The notes: a model not told the origin generated them from the letters alone. Shown: positions 54,044 to 63,935, counted from the first letter of the stretch. The stretch: DNA of 64,000 nucleotides from DASYAN01 sp963727755 (GCA_963727755.1 CAVSHN010000011.1:1-64000); one strand, 5' to 3'. Numbers and translations: made by a program.

Positions 54044-56158
54044 GTGACGTTAGGCGCTGAAGATGTAGAGTATAATTTTGCAAAGCTTATAGACCGCTTG
54101 AAAGCCTATGTAGAAAATAACTCAGAGATAGAGGAAGGAAGCGATACTTGGCAAATCCTTCATACTCTGATTGCCTGGGATGATGGTGACCATCAAAGCC
54201 TTGTCTCTCACTTTGAACAATCCGGCTGTCAGTTTGCTGAGCAAGGGACCAAGCTCGCTGTAGGATTGAGCAACTTACAGGCGTGTATTGGTGCTCTTTC
54301 AGTTGAACTCAAGAATGTTCTAGAGGGTCAGCCTGTCTTGCTTAGTAGAGCAACAGAACTTCTCTATCAGCTATACTCTCAGTGTATTGTTGCATTGTCA
54401 TGTGGCTATCAGAAGGTGCTGGACCAGCATTTACAGGAAGAAAAAGAGGCTATCAGGCAAATAGAGCATCGTCTGCAAGCTTTACAACGTATCAATGGCG
54501 TAAGCAACTCCACAATAGATCTGGATCAAACGCTGGAGATTACAACTCAGGTGGTAGCGGAGGAACTGCATGCAGATCTCTGTTCGATCTTTTTCTATGA
54601 TGAGCTTCAGCGGATGCTCACATTGCGTGCTACCAATGGTCCTCGCCCGCTCGGTGGTATACACTTCACGTTGCGCTTAGGAGAGGGGTATAGTGGCTGG
54701 GTAGCCGATAAGGGACGACCAGTAATTGTCAGGGATGCGCTAGAAGATCCACGATTTGCCTCCGAGGCAAGCGCTTATCCTGTTGAGTTCCGTGGTCTGA
54801 TGGCTCTGCCTATCATCTTCTTTGGAAGTGCAGAACGACTGATAGGAGTGATTAGTGTACAATCACATAAAACGCATGATTTCACGCAGGATGAAATAAG
54901 CTTCGTCGAAGTTGTAGCTGGCATCGTGGCAATCAATATTGAAAATGGGCGGCTCTACGAACAAACTGATGAGCAGTTGCGGCGCAAGGTCCACGAACTT
55001 GCCACTATCCACCGCGTCTCCAATATCATCGCTATGACCCTCAACTTGGATGAAGTATTGCAGATCATTACCACGCAGGCTGTGCATCTCTCAGGGGCAG
55101 AGCGTTCGTGTATTTTCGAACTTGATCCAGATCGGCAGCGTTTGCATGTGCTTGCTCACTATGGCGTGGTTAATAATCAGGCCTCACGTGCTCAGATTGG
55201 GGTTGGTCAATGTTGTGCCGGGCGTTCCGTGCAAACGGGGCGACCGAGCATGGCAGTTGATTGCTTTTTGACTGGTGAAAGCTGTTTCTTACATAGCGAT
55301 CCATTTATGTCGTCGGAAATTCACTCTGTCCTGTGTGTCCCGCTGAAGGTCAAGCAGAAAATTCTGGGGTGTATTTGTATTTACAGTAGTCATCGGCACC
55401 TGTTGAGCCCAGAGCAGATGCAACTCGTGGTTACCTTTGCCAACGAGGCGGCGATTGCCATCGAGAATGCTCGTCTCTATGAAGAGACCCGGCGTGGACT
55501 TGAACTCAAGTCAGCTCTCTTGCGCGAACTGAATCACCGTGTAAAAAATAATCTGGCAAATGTCGCTGGTATTCTCTCATTGCAGCGCAGACGAACTAAG
55601 TCGTCTGAGGTGAGCAATATGTTGGCGGAGACGATAAACCGTGTACTAGGTCTGGCCGCGACTCATGATCTATTGGCGCATGAAGAGGTCAGTGAGGCAC
55701 GATTAGACGATCTTGCACGCAAGATCGTTGGCGTAGCTAACGCAAACCTATGTCCGCCTAACAAACATATCACGTTTCATGTTGAGGCAAGCCCAACAGT
55801 CGTTTCTTCACGTGCTGCAACTATTCTCGCATTGGTAATCAACGAGATGATCTCTAATGCTATTAAGCATGGGCTAGCTGGTGTGTCTAGAGGAACAATT
55901 ACAGTGCGTGGACGCGAGGAAGATGCAATGGTCAGTGTGCAGGTCATCGATACAGGAAAAGAGCCAGTACGGCCGCTTGAAGAGACAGGGGAAGGGAGTA
56001 GCGAAGGTCTTGGCCTTTCGCTGATCCAACACTTGATAGGGGACCTAGATGGAAAATTCTTCCTCCGCCATGAGGCGGTAAGCGATCCTGATAAAGGCGT
56101 TATTCCCGTAGAGCAGACTGTGGCTGAAGTACGCTTCCCGCTTGTAAGAAGAAGATAA
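54044..56158 (+). CDS. GAF-GAF sensor kinase of the HisKA_2 type
   Basis: 704 residues from GTG 54044, AGGAAGAG upstream. Residues 1 to about 140 are helical; a first GAF domain at about 150-310 (LHADLCSIFFYDELQRMLTL, GEGYSGWVADKGRPVIVRDA), a second at about 325-480 (SGAERSCIFELDPDRQRLHV, GVGQCCAGRSVQTGRPS, with three cysteines), then the HisKA_2 histidine (LLRELNHRVKNNLANVAGIL) and an ATPase domain (VINEMISNAIKHGL, DTGKEP, GLGLSLIQHLIG). There are no membrane helices, so soluble; the ligand is unknown. A receiver-only response regulator follows 51 bases on. Confidence 0.9.
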   Translation: MTLGAEDVEYNFAKLIDRLKAYVENNSEIEEGSDTWQILHTLIAWDDGDHQSLVSHFEQSGCQFAEQGTKLAVGLSNLQACIGALSVELKNVLEGQPVLLSRATELLYQLYSQCIVALSCGYQKVLDQHLQEEKEAIRQIEHRLQALQRINGVSNSTIDLDQTLEITTQVVAEELHADLCSIFFYDELQRMLTLRATNGPRPLGGIHFTLRLGEGYSGWVADKGRPVIVRDALEDPRFASEASAYPVEFRGLMALPIIFFGSAERLIGVISVQSHKTHDFTQDEISFVEVVAGIVAINIENGRLYEQTDEQLRRKVHELATIHRVSNIIAMTLNLDEVLQIITTQAVHLSGAERSCIFELDPDRQRLHVLAHYGVVNNQASRAQIGVGQCCAGRSVQTGRPSMAVDCFLTGESCFLHSDPFMSSEIHSVLCVPLKVKQKILGCICIYSSHRHLLSPEQMQLVVTFANEAAIAIENARLYEETRRGLELKSALLRELNHRVKNNLANVAGILSLQRRRTKSSEVSNMLAETINRVLGLAATHDLLAHEEVSEARLDDLARKIVGVANANLCPPNKHITFHVEASPTVVSSRAATILALVINEMISNAIKHGLAGVSRGTITVRGREEDAMVSVQVIDTGKEPVRPLEETGEGSSEGLGLSLIQHLIGDLDGKFFLRHEAVSDPDKGVIPVEQTVAEVRFPLVRRR

Positions 56159-56209
56159 ATGGCTCTCAATAGAGATTAAATTATGTTTTATATCGGTGGA
56201 GATGGAAAT

Positions 56210-56701
56210 ATGAATTCTATAAACCAACCAGTGCAAAAGAAAAGAATTCTCATTGTTGAAGATGAGCCTATGATCCAGCAAGTGTTATGCATCTTGTTAA
56301 AATATGGTAATTTTGATGTGCTAGGGATTTCCAGTGGTCAGGAGGCGATGCAGGCCGTTACAGAATTCAATCCCCACCTGATTATCCTTGATCTGCTCAT
56401 GCGTCCAGTTTCTGGCTGGGATGTTTTGCACTGGCTACGGGTAAATCATCTCACTCCACACATCCCAGTCCTCGTTATCAGTGCTCTTGTTCACCTGACG
56501 GAACAGATGCATGGTTTCGAGGAAGGAGCAATCGAATACATTCCTAAGCCCACGCAGCCAAGCATCATCGTCGAGCGTGTTCGCGCACTTTTATCGATGA
56601 CGGATGATCAAAGAAGGATGCTTCATCGTCAGCGTATGGATGAGCAACGGAAGGTCTTGGCACGTCTCTCTAATGTACAAGTGGAAGAGTTTGTATATTG
56701 A
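56210..56701 (+). CDS. Receiver-domain response regulator
   Basis: 163 residues from ATG 56210 (GGAG eight bases upstream). The receiver has all residues: acidic pair in LIVEDEP, phospho-aspartate in LIILDLLM, serine in LVISALV, lysine in IPKPTQP. A short helical tail (about residues 125-163) has no known output domain, so it acts by protein contact. It is the likely target of the preceding kinase. Confidence 0.9.
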   Translation: MNSINQPVQKKRILIVEDEPMIQQVLCILLKYGNFDVLGISSGQEAMQAVTEFNPHLIILDLLMRPVSGWDVLHWLRVNHLTPHIPVLVISALVHLTEQMHGFEEGAIEYIPKPTQPSIIVERVRALLSMTDDQRRMLHRQRMDEQRKVLARLSNVQVEEFVY

Positions 56702-56893
56702 GCCACAAACTCTTCCACGTTGGTCTTGCCAAAGAAACACTCTGGAAAGAGGGCTAATGTGCGGCTCCTTTTATGTTATACTAGGCTATCGTGCCGTAGG
56801 ACGGAAAGAGAATGATACGATAGTTTGGTATTGGATAGGGCCACATGCAGACTATGATCATCTCTAAGCTATATTCTTTCTAGCAGTAGATGG

Positions 56894-58030
56894 TCAGATA
56901 TTGAGAGGCTGCCCACACTTAGTACAAAAACAATTCCCCACCGGATTACGTTCATTACAAACAGTGCATTGTTTCAGCACAGAGCCGCAGCGTATACAGT
57001 AACGCACCTGGGGCTTGTTCATGTGATGGCAATTGAAACACTGATAGAGCCCGACTTGGCGATTGTCTACCGGAGAGGACGTTCCTTGTATAGGATATGA
57101 TGGCCCTGCTGGTATTCCCGATACAGCGGGCTGAGCATAGTATTTGCTTGTGGAGTTCAGGTTGCTTCTAAAGGACGTATTGTGCTCCAATGCTTTCCGA
57201 AGTGCCTCTGCCATATCGTGGGCTGTCTGATAGCGCTGTTGAGGATTTTTCATCAGCGCGGTTAAAATAATATATTCGATGGCAGGAGATATATTGGGGT
57301 TGATGGAACCAGGGTGAGGAGGGGGCTCATAGATATGGCTATGTGCTAGAGCTGGATAATTATTGCCTGAGAAGGGTGTACGACCAGTTTGGGTCTCGAA
57401 GAGCATCACGCCCAGGGCATAGATATCGGCCCTGCCATCCACTGCTCCACCCTGGCACTGTTCGGGAGACATATATTCGGGTGTGCCCACACCTGCGCCG
57501 GGGCGTGTTAAATTCTCCTGAGTACTAGCTAGAACCTTAGCGATGCCAAAATCGGAGAGAATAGGGCGGCCAGAGCGATCCATCAACACATTGACTGGCT
57601 TAATATCCCGGTGAATGATACCCTCTGCATGGGCATATGCCAGGGCGTCCGCGAGCTGCGTAAAGATGGAGACAACTTCATCTATACCCATCACACGCCC
57701 CTCTTGCTGGATTTGATCAAGGCGCTGCTTGAGTGTGCCCCCATCTACTAATTGCATCACGATATAGAGATGTCCATTTTGTTCGTTGGCATCGTGGACA
57801 GTAACAATATTAGGGTGTGAGAGTCGGGCTACCAACTTCGCTTCCAAGTTAAAACGCTCGACGAAACTGCGGTCAGCAGCATACCAGGGAGGAAGAACTT
57901 TAATGGCAACATCCCGATCCAGCGTTTCCTGGTGAGCTTTATATACTTTCGCCATGCCACCTTGCCCGAGCATCTCAAGCACACGATAGTTGCCGAGCGT
58001 TACTCCAATGAGATCATCTTGCTTCATCAT
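56894..58030 (-). CDS. Ser/Thr protein kinase with C-terminal zinc ribbons
   Basis: 378 residues. Kinase domain (about 15-275): EMLGQGGMAKVYKAH, AIKVLP, HRDIKPVNVL, SDFGIAKVL, and GTPEYMSPEQ, all catalytic residues normal. A linker leads to two zinc ribbons (CFNCHHMNKPQVRYCIRCGS and CTVCNERNPVGNCFCTKCGQ). No membrane helix. It follows the FHA gene by nine bases on the same strand, so the FHA protein may be its target or scaffold. Confidence 0.93.
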   Translation of the reverse strand: MMKQDDLIGVTLGNYRVLEMLGQGGMAKVYKAHQETLDRDVAIKVLPPWYAADRSFVERFNLEAKLVARLSHPNIVTVHDANEQNGHLYIVMQLVDGGTLKQRLDQIQQEGRVMGIDEVVSIFTQLADALAYAHAEGIIHRDIKPVNVLMDRSGRPILSDFGIAKVLASTQENLTRPGAGVGTPEYMSPEQCQGGAVDGRADIYALGVMLFETQTGRTPFSGNNYPALAHSHIYEPPPHPGSINPNISPAIEYIILTALMKNPQQRYQTAHDMAEALRKALEHNTSFRSNLNSTSKYYAQPAVSGIPAGPSYPIQGTSSPVDNRQVGLYQCFNCHHMNKPQVRYCIRCGSVLKQCTVCNERNPVGNCFCTKCGQPLNI

Positions 58031-58039
58031 ATTGTTGCA

Positions 58040-59353
58040 TCAATGTCTGGCAAAGACGAGTACCGTCTGACCAAGTTGTATCTGGTCACCTTCTTTCAGT
58101 GGGTGGGTCTTAAATTTATCCACTAATTGATCATTGACCTTTGTGCCATTGGCGCTTCCTTCATCTTTGAGAGCGTAATTTCCGTTGCCCATATTCACAA
58201 TCGAGGCATGGAGGCGAGAAACGGCCAGATCCTCAAGGAAGATATCGCTTTCTCGACTGCGACCAATGCTCAAGGACTCCTTGCGTATTTCATATATGCG
58301 ACCAGGTTCTTTGCCTTCTTTGACCTGAACATAGCCTATGGGGCCCATCTGTTGCGGAGCCGGAGTTGGGCCTTGGCGCAAGATCGTTTTTTCGGGTTCA
58401 TTGCCTGCGAAACCGATCCCCCCTTGTGCGCCAATATTGCCTTGTTGCCAGCCTAAAAGGCCTGCAGAGTTCGCTGGTTGGAAGCCATTGGGTTGCGCGA
58501 TCGGTGATGCTGCCTGAACCTGATTTCCCCATGGATCTGCTTGTTGAGTGCCCCAGCCTGTAGCGGGTGAGTTAGTGGCACCGCCGAATGCTGTGGGTGC
58601 TTGTTGACCCTGCTGGACTGGTGCAGAAGTACTTGCTTGCTGCATGCCCCAGGCTGGCTGTTGGGATGCCGCTGCCTGCGCCGCTGCCTGCTGTTGGGAT
58701 GCCGCTGCCTGCTGTTGTCCCCAGGGGTCCTGAGATGCGGCAGGAGAAGCGGGTTCCCATTGATTAGCCGCTTGTTGTGTTTGAGCGGGAGTTCCCCATT
58801 GATTAGCCGCTTGTTGTGTTTGAGCGGGAGTTCCCCATTGATTAGCCGCTTGTTGCTGTTGAGCAGGAGCCCCCCATGGGCTAGCTGCTGCTTGTTGCTG
58901 TTGAGCGGGAGCGCCCCATTGATTAGCTTGTTCAGCGGGAGCGCCCCATTGATTAGCCGCTTGTTGCTGAGCAGGAGCCCCCCATGGGCTAGCCGCTGCT
59001 TGTTGTGTTTGAGCGGGAGCGCCCCATTGATTAGCCGCTTGTTGCTGTTGAGCGGGAGCCCCCCAGGGGTTTTGCGGACCAGTAGCCCAGTTACCGGGTT
59101 GCCCTGCCTGATTCGGCGGCCCCCACTGGCCTTGTTGTCCCCATCCGCCTTGCTGATTCCAAGCGCCTGGTTGAGCTTGATGCTGCCAATCGCTGCCACT
59201 ACCAGTTGCTGCTGCTTTGTTTTTATTGCCATTACGCACTAGCAAGATAATACCGACAATGACAATCGCAGCTACAACCACGCTAATAACAATAACTAAT
59301 CCTGAAACAGGTAGTACGGAAGCCAAAACGATGAGCAATTGCTCTTCCATCAT
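58040..59353 (-). CDS. Membrane-anchored FHA-domain protein with a long Gln/Ala/Trp repeat linker
   Basis: 437 residues. One N-terminal membrane helix (VISVVVAAIVIVGIILLV), then about 270 residues of low complexity made of QWGAPAQQQQAAN-type units, then an FHA domain at about 340-437: KEGKEPGRIYEIRKESLSIG, SRESDIFLEDLAVSRLHASI, and DEGSANGTKVNDQLV, with the phosphothreonine-binding arginine, serine and NG. FHA domains bind phosphothreonine peptides, here presumably on the flanking kinases. The frame is clean in spite of the repeats. Confidence 0.9.
   Translation of the reverse strand: MMEEQLLIVLASVLPVSGLVIVISVVVAAIVIVGIILLVRNGNKNKAAATGSGSDWQHQAQPGAWNQQGGWGQQGQWGPPNQAGQPGNWATGPQNPWGAPAQQQQAANQWGAPAQTQQAAASPWGAPAQQQAANQWGAPAEQANQWGAPAQQQQAAASPWGAPAQQQQAANQWGTPAQTQQAANQWGTPAQTQQAANQWEPASPAASQDPWGQQQAAASQQQAAAQAAASQQPAWGMQQASTSAPVQQGQQAPTAFGGATNSPATGWGTQQADPWGNQVQAASPIAQPNGFQPANSAGLLGWQQGNIGAQGGIGFAGNEPEKTILRQGPTPAPQQMGPIGYVQVKEGKEPGRIYEIRKESLSIGRSRESDIFLEDLAVSRLHASIVNMGNGNYALKDEGSANGTKVNDQLVDKFKTHPLKEGDQIQLGQTVLVFARH
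58750..59085. repeat. Degenerate 39-45-bp coding repeats
   Basis: Roughly nine imperfect copies of a unit coding QWGAPAQxQQAA lie within the FHA gene linker. Two adjacent copies at 58755-58840 are almost identical, which suggests recent duplication. Confidence 0.85.
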
Positions 59354-59513
59354 AACGGTTCACCCCTCTAATCGTAGGGGTAGCGTGGCAACCTGCGTGT
59401 CTCTGCTTGTCTAGTTTGTGGATGCAGGATTGCGTAGCCACCCGAGATAAATCAGGCACCTGTATTTGGTACCCCTACAACTGTGACGATGTGCATAGTA
59501 AAACTACAGATAA

Positions 59514-60722
59514 TTATCGCAATTCGAAACGTGTCTCAACGCTTCCAAAACGGAGTACATCCCCATCCTTGAGTGTGCATTCCTCGTATGGTGTTAAAGT
59601 GACACCATTTAATCGTGTCTTATTGAGAGCATTGAGGTCTTCAACGGTATACTTCCCTTGCTGATGACGCAGATACGCGTGCCGACGTCCGACCGTTTTG
59701 TCTGTCAGGGGAATTTCTGGATAGATACCCAGAGTGGGATCTTTACGACCAACCACCATGTCACCTTTCAAGGGGAACGTGAGTCTGCTAGCAAGGATGA
59801 TGATACGTGCTTGCTTGGTGGGAATGGGTGGGTTTATGGGACTGAGATGCCCAGGAATGTCTGTTGGAGGCTGAACGCTAGATCGCAGTATGCACTCTTG
59901 GATTTGTTCAAGAGCTGCAATAAACTCCCGTGGAGTCGCGAAGCGGTCAGCGGGAGACTTGGCGAGTGCCTTTTGCATGAAAGTATCCATTTCCATTGGC
60001 AGACTAGGGCGTAGATTACAGACATATGGAATCTTATCATTCATATGCTTAATGACAATATCCACTGCTGTATCACCTTCGTAAGGGGGACGACCAGTAA
60101 GCATTTCGAACAAAACTGCGGCGACTGAGTACAGATCAGAGCGAGTGTCCGCTGAACGCCCACTTTCCGCTTGTTCGGGCGAAATGTAGTAGGCAGTGCC
60201 CATAAATACATTAGATTGGGTCAGTGTAACAGTTTCCTGGCTTCGTGCCAAGCCAAAATCGGTGATCTTGACCACGTCCTTGCTATTAATGAGAATATTT
60301 TGCGGCTTAATATCTCTATGTACTACACCTTGCTTATGTGCTGTGTCTAATCCTTCGGCTATTTGACGTGTATAGTTAAGTGCTTGCAGCGGTTTGAGCG
60401 GACCCTGGTTAATCATATAGTATTTCAGGCTTTGCCCATCGATATAATCCATTATGATATAGTGCATCGTGTTATCGTTTCCATAGTTGAAGATCCGCAC
60501 AATGTGTGGGTCACTGAGATTCAAGAGAATGTGTGCTTCTCGCTGAAAGCGAGCTAGTAGTTCGGCATCTCCCGAAAGTTCAAGGTGCATCACTTTGACT
60601 GCATAGATACGATTATCCTCAAGGTCGCGTGCAATGTAGACGGTGGCAAAGCTACCCCGTCCACGTTCGTCGATAAGCTTATAGCGTCCCTTGATGACGT
60701 GGCCAATGATATCACCGTTCAT
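59514..60722 (-). CDS. Ser/Thr protein kinase fused to an FHA domain
   Basis: 402 residues. Kinase domain (about 10-270): DERGRGSFATVYIARD, AVKVMHLEL, HRDIKPQNILI, TDFGLARSQ and TAYYISPEQAESG. A linker, then an FHA domain at about 310-402: GDMVVGRKDPTLGIYPEIPL, KTVGRRHAYLRHQ, and LNALNKTRLNGVTL, with GR, RRH and N-x-T/N present. Self-docking through the FHA domain or binding of another kinase is the usual use. There is no membrane helix. It lies upstream of the FHA and zinc-ribbon kinase genes on the same strand, with a gap of 160 bases. Confidence 0.93.
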   Translation of the reverse strand: MNGDIIGHVIKGRYKLIDERGRGSFATVYIARDLEDNRIYAVKVMHLELSGDAELLARFQREAHILLNLSDPHIVRIFNYGNDNTMHYIIMDYIDGQSLKYYMINQGPLKPLQALNYTRQIAEGLDTAHKQGVVHRDIKPQNILINSKDVVKITDFGLARSQETVTLTQSNVFMGTAYYISPEQAESGRSADTRSDLYSVAAVLFEMLTGRPPYEGDTAVDIVIKHMNDKIPYVCNLRPSLPMEMDTFMQKALAKSPADRFATPREFIAALEQIQECILRSSVQPPTDIPGHLSPINPPIPTKQARIIILASRLTFPLKGDMVVGRKDPTLGIYPEIPLTDKTVGRRHAYLRHQQGKYTVEDLNALNKTRLNGVTLTPYEECTLKDGDVLRFGSVETRFELR

Positions 60723-61124
60723 TGCAAAAACATATCCTCCTTTCTTGGTAGATAAGGCATAAAAGCCCTGTGCCTGATAGTAGGTTACTATTAGCGGCTA
60801 CATTATACACCATCAGTTCATCCGGTGTCAGCCTTTGGATACCCATGGGGAGGAAAAGGCCTTCCTTGCCCATATCGCTGCGGCTCTCTCGCGATGTGAG
60901 AGCCCTCTAGACAGGAACTTACGTTGAGCTAGCTTATTTCTCAAGCCCCGAGCTTTCGCTCTGGGGTTTCTGACTGTACTAATATAGTGTTGCTTCGCTA
61001 CCTTCCATCCCTCCTGTTCATAAGAACGGAGCAAGATGGGAAATTTTAACCTGATGGCTATGGTGTACTACTCATTGATGGTGCGAACAGGCACGCAGCC
61101 TCATGTTCACATGCCACTATTTAT
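60723..61124. other. Intergenic region with two tandem hairpins
   Basis: Hairpin A is at 60882-60904 (GGCTCTC/GAGAGCC) and hairpin B at 60946-60966 (CCCCGAGC/GCTC-GGGG, one bulge). B resembles TnpB-element right-end stems. A leftward open frame across them has no ribosome site and looks random except RNPRAKARGL. It may be a TnpB-element relic or a small structured RNA. Confidence 0.4.
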
Positions 61125-62075
61125 CTATATATCCTTAAACATCTCGCTAATACTCTCTCGATTGTGAATCCGTTTGATGGCTTCGCCGAAAATTGGTGCG
61201 ACGGAGACCACTTCGATCTTGCTTGTGAATTGTACTGGTTGGTGTTCAACTGTATCGGTTATGAAGAGACGCTTGATGGGACTCTTTTCAAGACGCTCGA
61301 CGGCCCCTTCCGTCAGAACTCCGTGGGTGACAGCTGCATAGACTGCGGTTGCTCCTTCCTCCATTAATTTGGCCGAGACGCTAGCCAATGTTCCGCCAGA
61401 GGTGACGAAATCATCGACGACGACGGCGGTTTTTCCCGTTACATTGCCGATGATTTGCATAATAGCTGCCTTTTCGTCATGGCTAGTGCGTTCTTTGTAG
61501 GCGATAGCAATAGGTACGCCCAGATTGGCAGCATAGCGCCGTGCCTGTTTAGCAAAGCCCACATCTGGTGAAACGAGAACGACATCCTGCAAATTCATGG
61601 CTTTGATGTGGGCGCTCAGTGTTGGTAAAGCATACAAGTTGTCAACTGGCCTGTGGAAGAAGCCTTGGATTTGTGGCGCGTGCAGGTCCATCGTAACGAT
61701 ACGATCGGCCCCGGCAACCTCCAATGCATCGGCACACACACGTCCACGAATCGAGACACGTGGTTCGTCCTTTTTATCCCCTTTCCCATAACTGAAATAG
61801 GGAATGATAACAGTAACGGAATCTGCCCCTGCACGTTTGAAAGCGTCAATCCAGAAGAGCAGTTCCATAAAGGTGTCATTAGAGGGAAAGACGGTCGTTT
61901 GCACAATATAAACGCGGCGACCACGTACATTTTCTAGAATACGTACAAATGTGTTCCCATCTGAGAAACGCAGTGTCTCATTCTTGCCCTGTTGTATACC
62001 TAGATATGTACAAATGCGTTTGGTCAGCCGTGGGCTACCGTTGCCTGCGAATACCATCATGGGATCATCGTTCAT
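61125..62075 (-). CDS. prs: Ribose-phosphate pyrophosphokinase
   Basis: 316 residues. It makes PRPP from ribose-5-phosphate and ATP for nucleotide, His and Trp synthesis. Seen: FAGNGSPRLTKRICTYLGI, TTVFPSNDTFMELLFWIDAF, DRIVTMDLHAPQIQGFF with the metal and ATP residues, then the PRPP loop TAVVVDDFVTSGGT and ITDTVEH. The loop normally PYFGYARQDRK reads PYFSYGKGDKK here, so it is a divergent version of the family. Intact, and 9 bases after an S9 peptidase gene on the same strand. Confidence 0.93.
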   Translation of the reverse strand: MNDDPMMVFAGNGSPRLTKRICTYLGIQQGKNETLRFSDGNTFVRILENVRGRRVYIVQTTVFPSNDTFMELLFWIDAFKRAGADSVTVIIPYFSYGKGDKKDEPRVSIRGRVCADALEVAGADRIVTMDLHAPQIQGFFHRPVDNLYALPTLSAHIKAMNLQDVVLVSPDVGFAKQARRYAANLGVPIAIAYKERTSHDEKAAIMQIIGNVTGKTAVVVDDFVTSGGTLASVSAKLMEEGATAVYAAVTHGVLTEGAVERLEKSPIKRLFITDTVEHQPVQFTSKIEVVSVAPIFGEAIKRIHNRESISEMFKDI

Positions 62076-62084
62076 AATTCTATC

Positions 62085-63935
62085 CTATGCTTCGTAGCGA
62101 CCACCAAGGTATTGGGCGAGGAACTTCTCGGCGGCAGCATAAAACTTCAGGCGATTTTCGGGTTTGGCAAAACCATGTCCCTCGTCAGGGAAGAGCATAT
62201 ACTCGTAGTCGATCCCTTTACTTTTCATCGCCTCCACGATTTGTTCTGACTCTGCTTGCTTGACACGTGGATCATTGGCACCTTGCCCAATGAGCAGGGG
62301 GATTTTGATCTGGTCAACTTTGAAAAGTGGCGAACGAGACTTCAAAAACTCTTCTTCAGTATCTGGGTTGCCGACGCGTTTATTCCAGATGCCCTTGAGA
62401 GCGGCCCAGTAGGGTGGGAAAGACCTAACTAATGTTAGCAGATTACTAGGACCGACGATATCAACAGCGCAGCAGAAGAGATCAGGTGTAAATGTTGCTC
62501 CTACCAGTGCTGCGTAGCCTCCATATGAACCACCAAAAATGGCTACCTTCTGTGGATCTGCGATGCCTTCTTGAATGGCCCAGTTAACACCGTCAACTAG
62601 GTCATTGTGCATATTACGTCCCCATTCATGGTTGCTTGCATTCAAGAAGTCCTTGCCATAACCTGTTGAGCCACGAAAGTTGATTTGCAAGCAGGCATAG
62701 CCTCGGTTGGCAAACCACTGGGCCAACGGATTATAGCCCCAAGCATCACGTGCCCATGGGCCTCCATGGACATTGAGGACCAGTGGTACATGCCCTATCG
62801 GCTCTTCTGATGTGGGCAAAGTGAGATAACCATGAATAGTCAGGCCATCTCTTGATATAAATGAAATAGGTTTGGTCTCTGCCAAGGTATATTTGCTCAG
62901 CTCTGGCTGATTTTCGAAGAGAAAAGTTGCTACTTGTGTTTTGCGATCATAAGAGTAAAATGAGACAGGACCGTTATCTGCTGTGAAGGCAAGAATCCAA
63001 GTAGTATCTGCATCATCGCGACTGACAATGGAGAAGTCACCTCGATGAATAGAGCGAATACGCTGGAAGTCCTGTTCAATCGATTGATCGAGGACTACCC
63101 ATTCCACACGATCTCTATTAAAGGCAATGGCTTGTACCTCGTGTGTATCGGGGTGGATCAGGGCATTGCTGATATCATAATGAGGATCTTCGGCCATGAC
63201 CCTAAGATCGTTGGTATCGAGGTTGAGCCTGACCAGACGACCTGTATTCGCATTACGAGAGTCAAGCAAATACATGGATTGCCCATCAAGTGTGAAACCG
63301 ACAGTTCCGCTAGAAAGGGCATCATCGGCATCCCAGGTGATAATATTCTGCCAAGGACTTTCCTGAGTATCTCGTACTAGTAGTTCTGAACTCCCGTCAG
63401 GTAACATAGCACTTGCTCCACGGACTTTAAACTGTGAGTCAACAACCCATCCCACAATATTGCCTGGATTTTTGGCTACCAGAGTCAGTTCACCTGTGGT
63501 CAGATCGAGATGGTAGACATCGTGGGCCTGTGGATTCTCTTTGTTCATACCGGTCAGCAGCTCATTGGGAAAATGTTTGTCCTGCTTAATGACGCGAACT
63601 TGCACATTTTCGAATGGAGTGAGATCACGTGTTTCTTTTGTCTCCAGATGGCTGGCATACAGGTGCCAGTTCTCATTACCTCCGGTATCCTGGATATAGA
63701 GAATATGTTGATTGTCCGCTGCCCAGAAATAGAAACGAACGCCTCTGTCAGTATCGTTGGTGATGGGCTGGGCATTGTTTTTACCGATCTCGCCCACCCA
63801 TACATTGAGGACATCATTCACAGGTGCCAAGTAGGCTAGATGTTTGCCATCGGGTGAAATCCTTGGGCTGGCTTTAACGGGATTGCCAAATAATACTGTG
63901 CGTGGAATAAGTTCTATCTGTGATGATTTGGTCAT
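62085..63935 (-). CDS. S9-family prolyl-oligopeptidase-like peptidase
   Basis: 616 residues from ATG 63935 (GGGAAGAG upstream; a longer frame to 63986 has no family match). N-terminal beta-propeller (about residues 20-350, starting ASPRISPDGKHLAYLAPVN) and C-terminal alpha/beta-hydrolase (about 360-616): serine in IFGGSYGGYAAL, aspartate in GQGANDPRV, histidine in PDEGHGFA, oxyanion region VHGGPWARD. No signal peptide, so cytoplasmic. It cleaves short peptides, perhaps after proline; the substrate is unknown. It overlaps no gene but is nine bases from prs. Confidence 0.92.
   Translation of the reverse strand: MTKSSQIELIPRTVLFGNPVKASPRISPDGKHLAYLAPVNDVLNVWVGEIGKNNAQPITNDTDRGVRFYFWAADNQHILYIQDTGGNENWHLYASHLETKETRDLTPFENVQVRVIKQDKHFPNELLTGMNKENPQAHDVYHLDLTTGELTLVAKNPGNIVGWVVDSQFKVRGASAMLPDGSSELLVRDTQESPWQNIITWDADDALSSGTVGFTLDGQSMYLLDSRNANTGRLVRLNLDTNDLRVMAEDPHYDISNALIHPDTHEVQAIAFNRDRVEWVVLDQSIEQDFQRIRSIHRGDFSIVSRDDADTTWILAFTADNGPVSFYSYDRKTQVATFLFENQPELSKYTLAETKPISFISRDGLTIHGYLTLPTSEEPIGHVPLVLNVHGGPWARDAWGYNPLAQWFANRGYACLQINFRGSTGYGKDFLNASNHEWGRNMHNDLVDGVNWAIQEGIADPQKVAIFGGSYGGYAALVGATFTPDLFCCAVDIVGPSNLLTLVRSFPPYWAALKGIWNKRVGNPDTEEEFLKSRSPLFKVDQIKIPLLIGQGANDPRVKQAESEQIVEAMKSKGIDYEYMLFPDEGHGFAKPENRLKFYAAAEKFLAQYLGGRYEA

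Noticed and set aside
58453..59242. Long frames in both directions over the FHA linker
   Set aside because: Low-complexity Q/A/W repeats keep other frames open. The FHA frame alone has a membrane helix and a recognisable domain.
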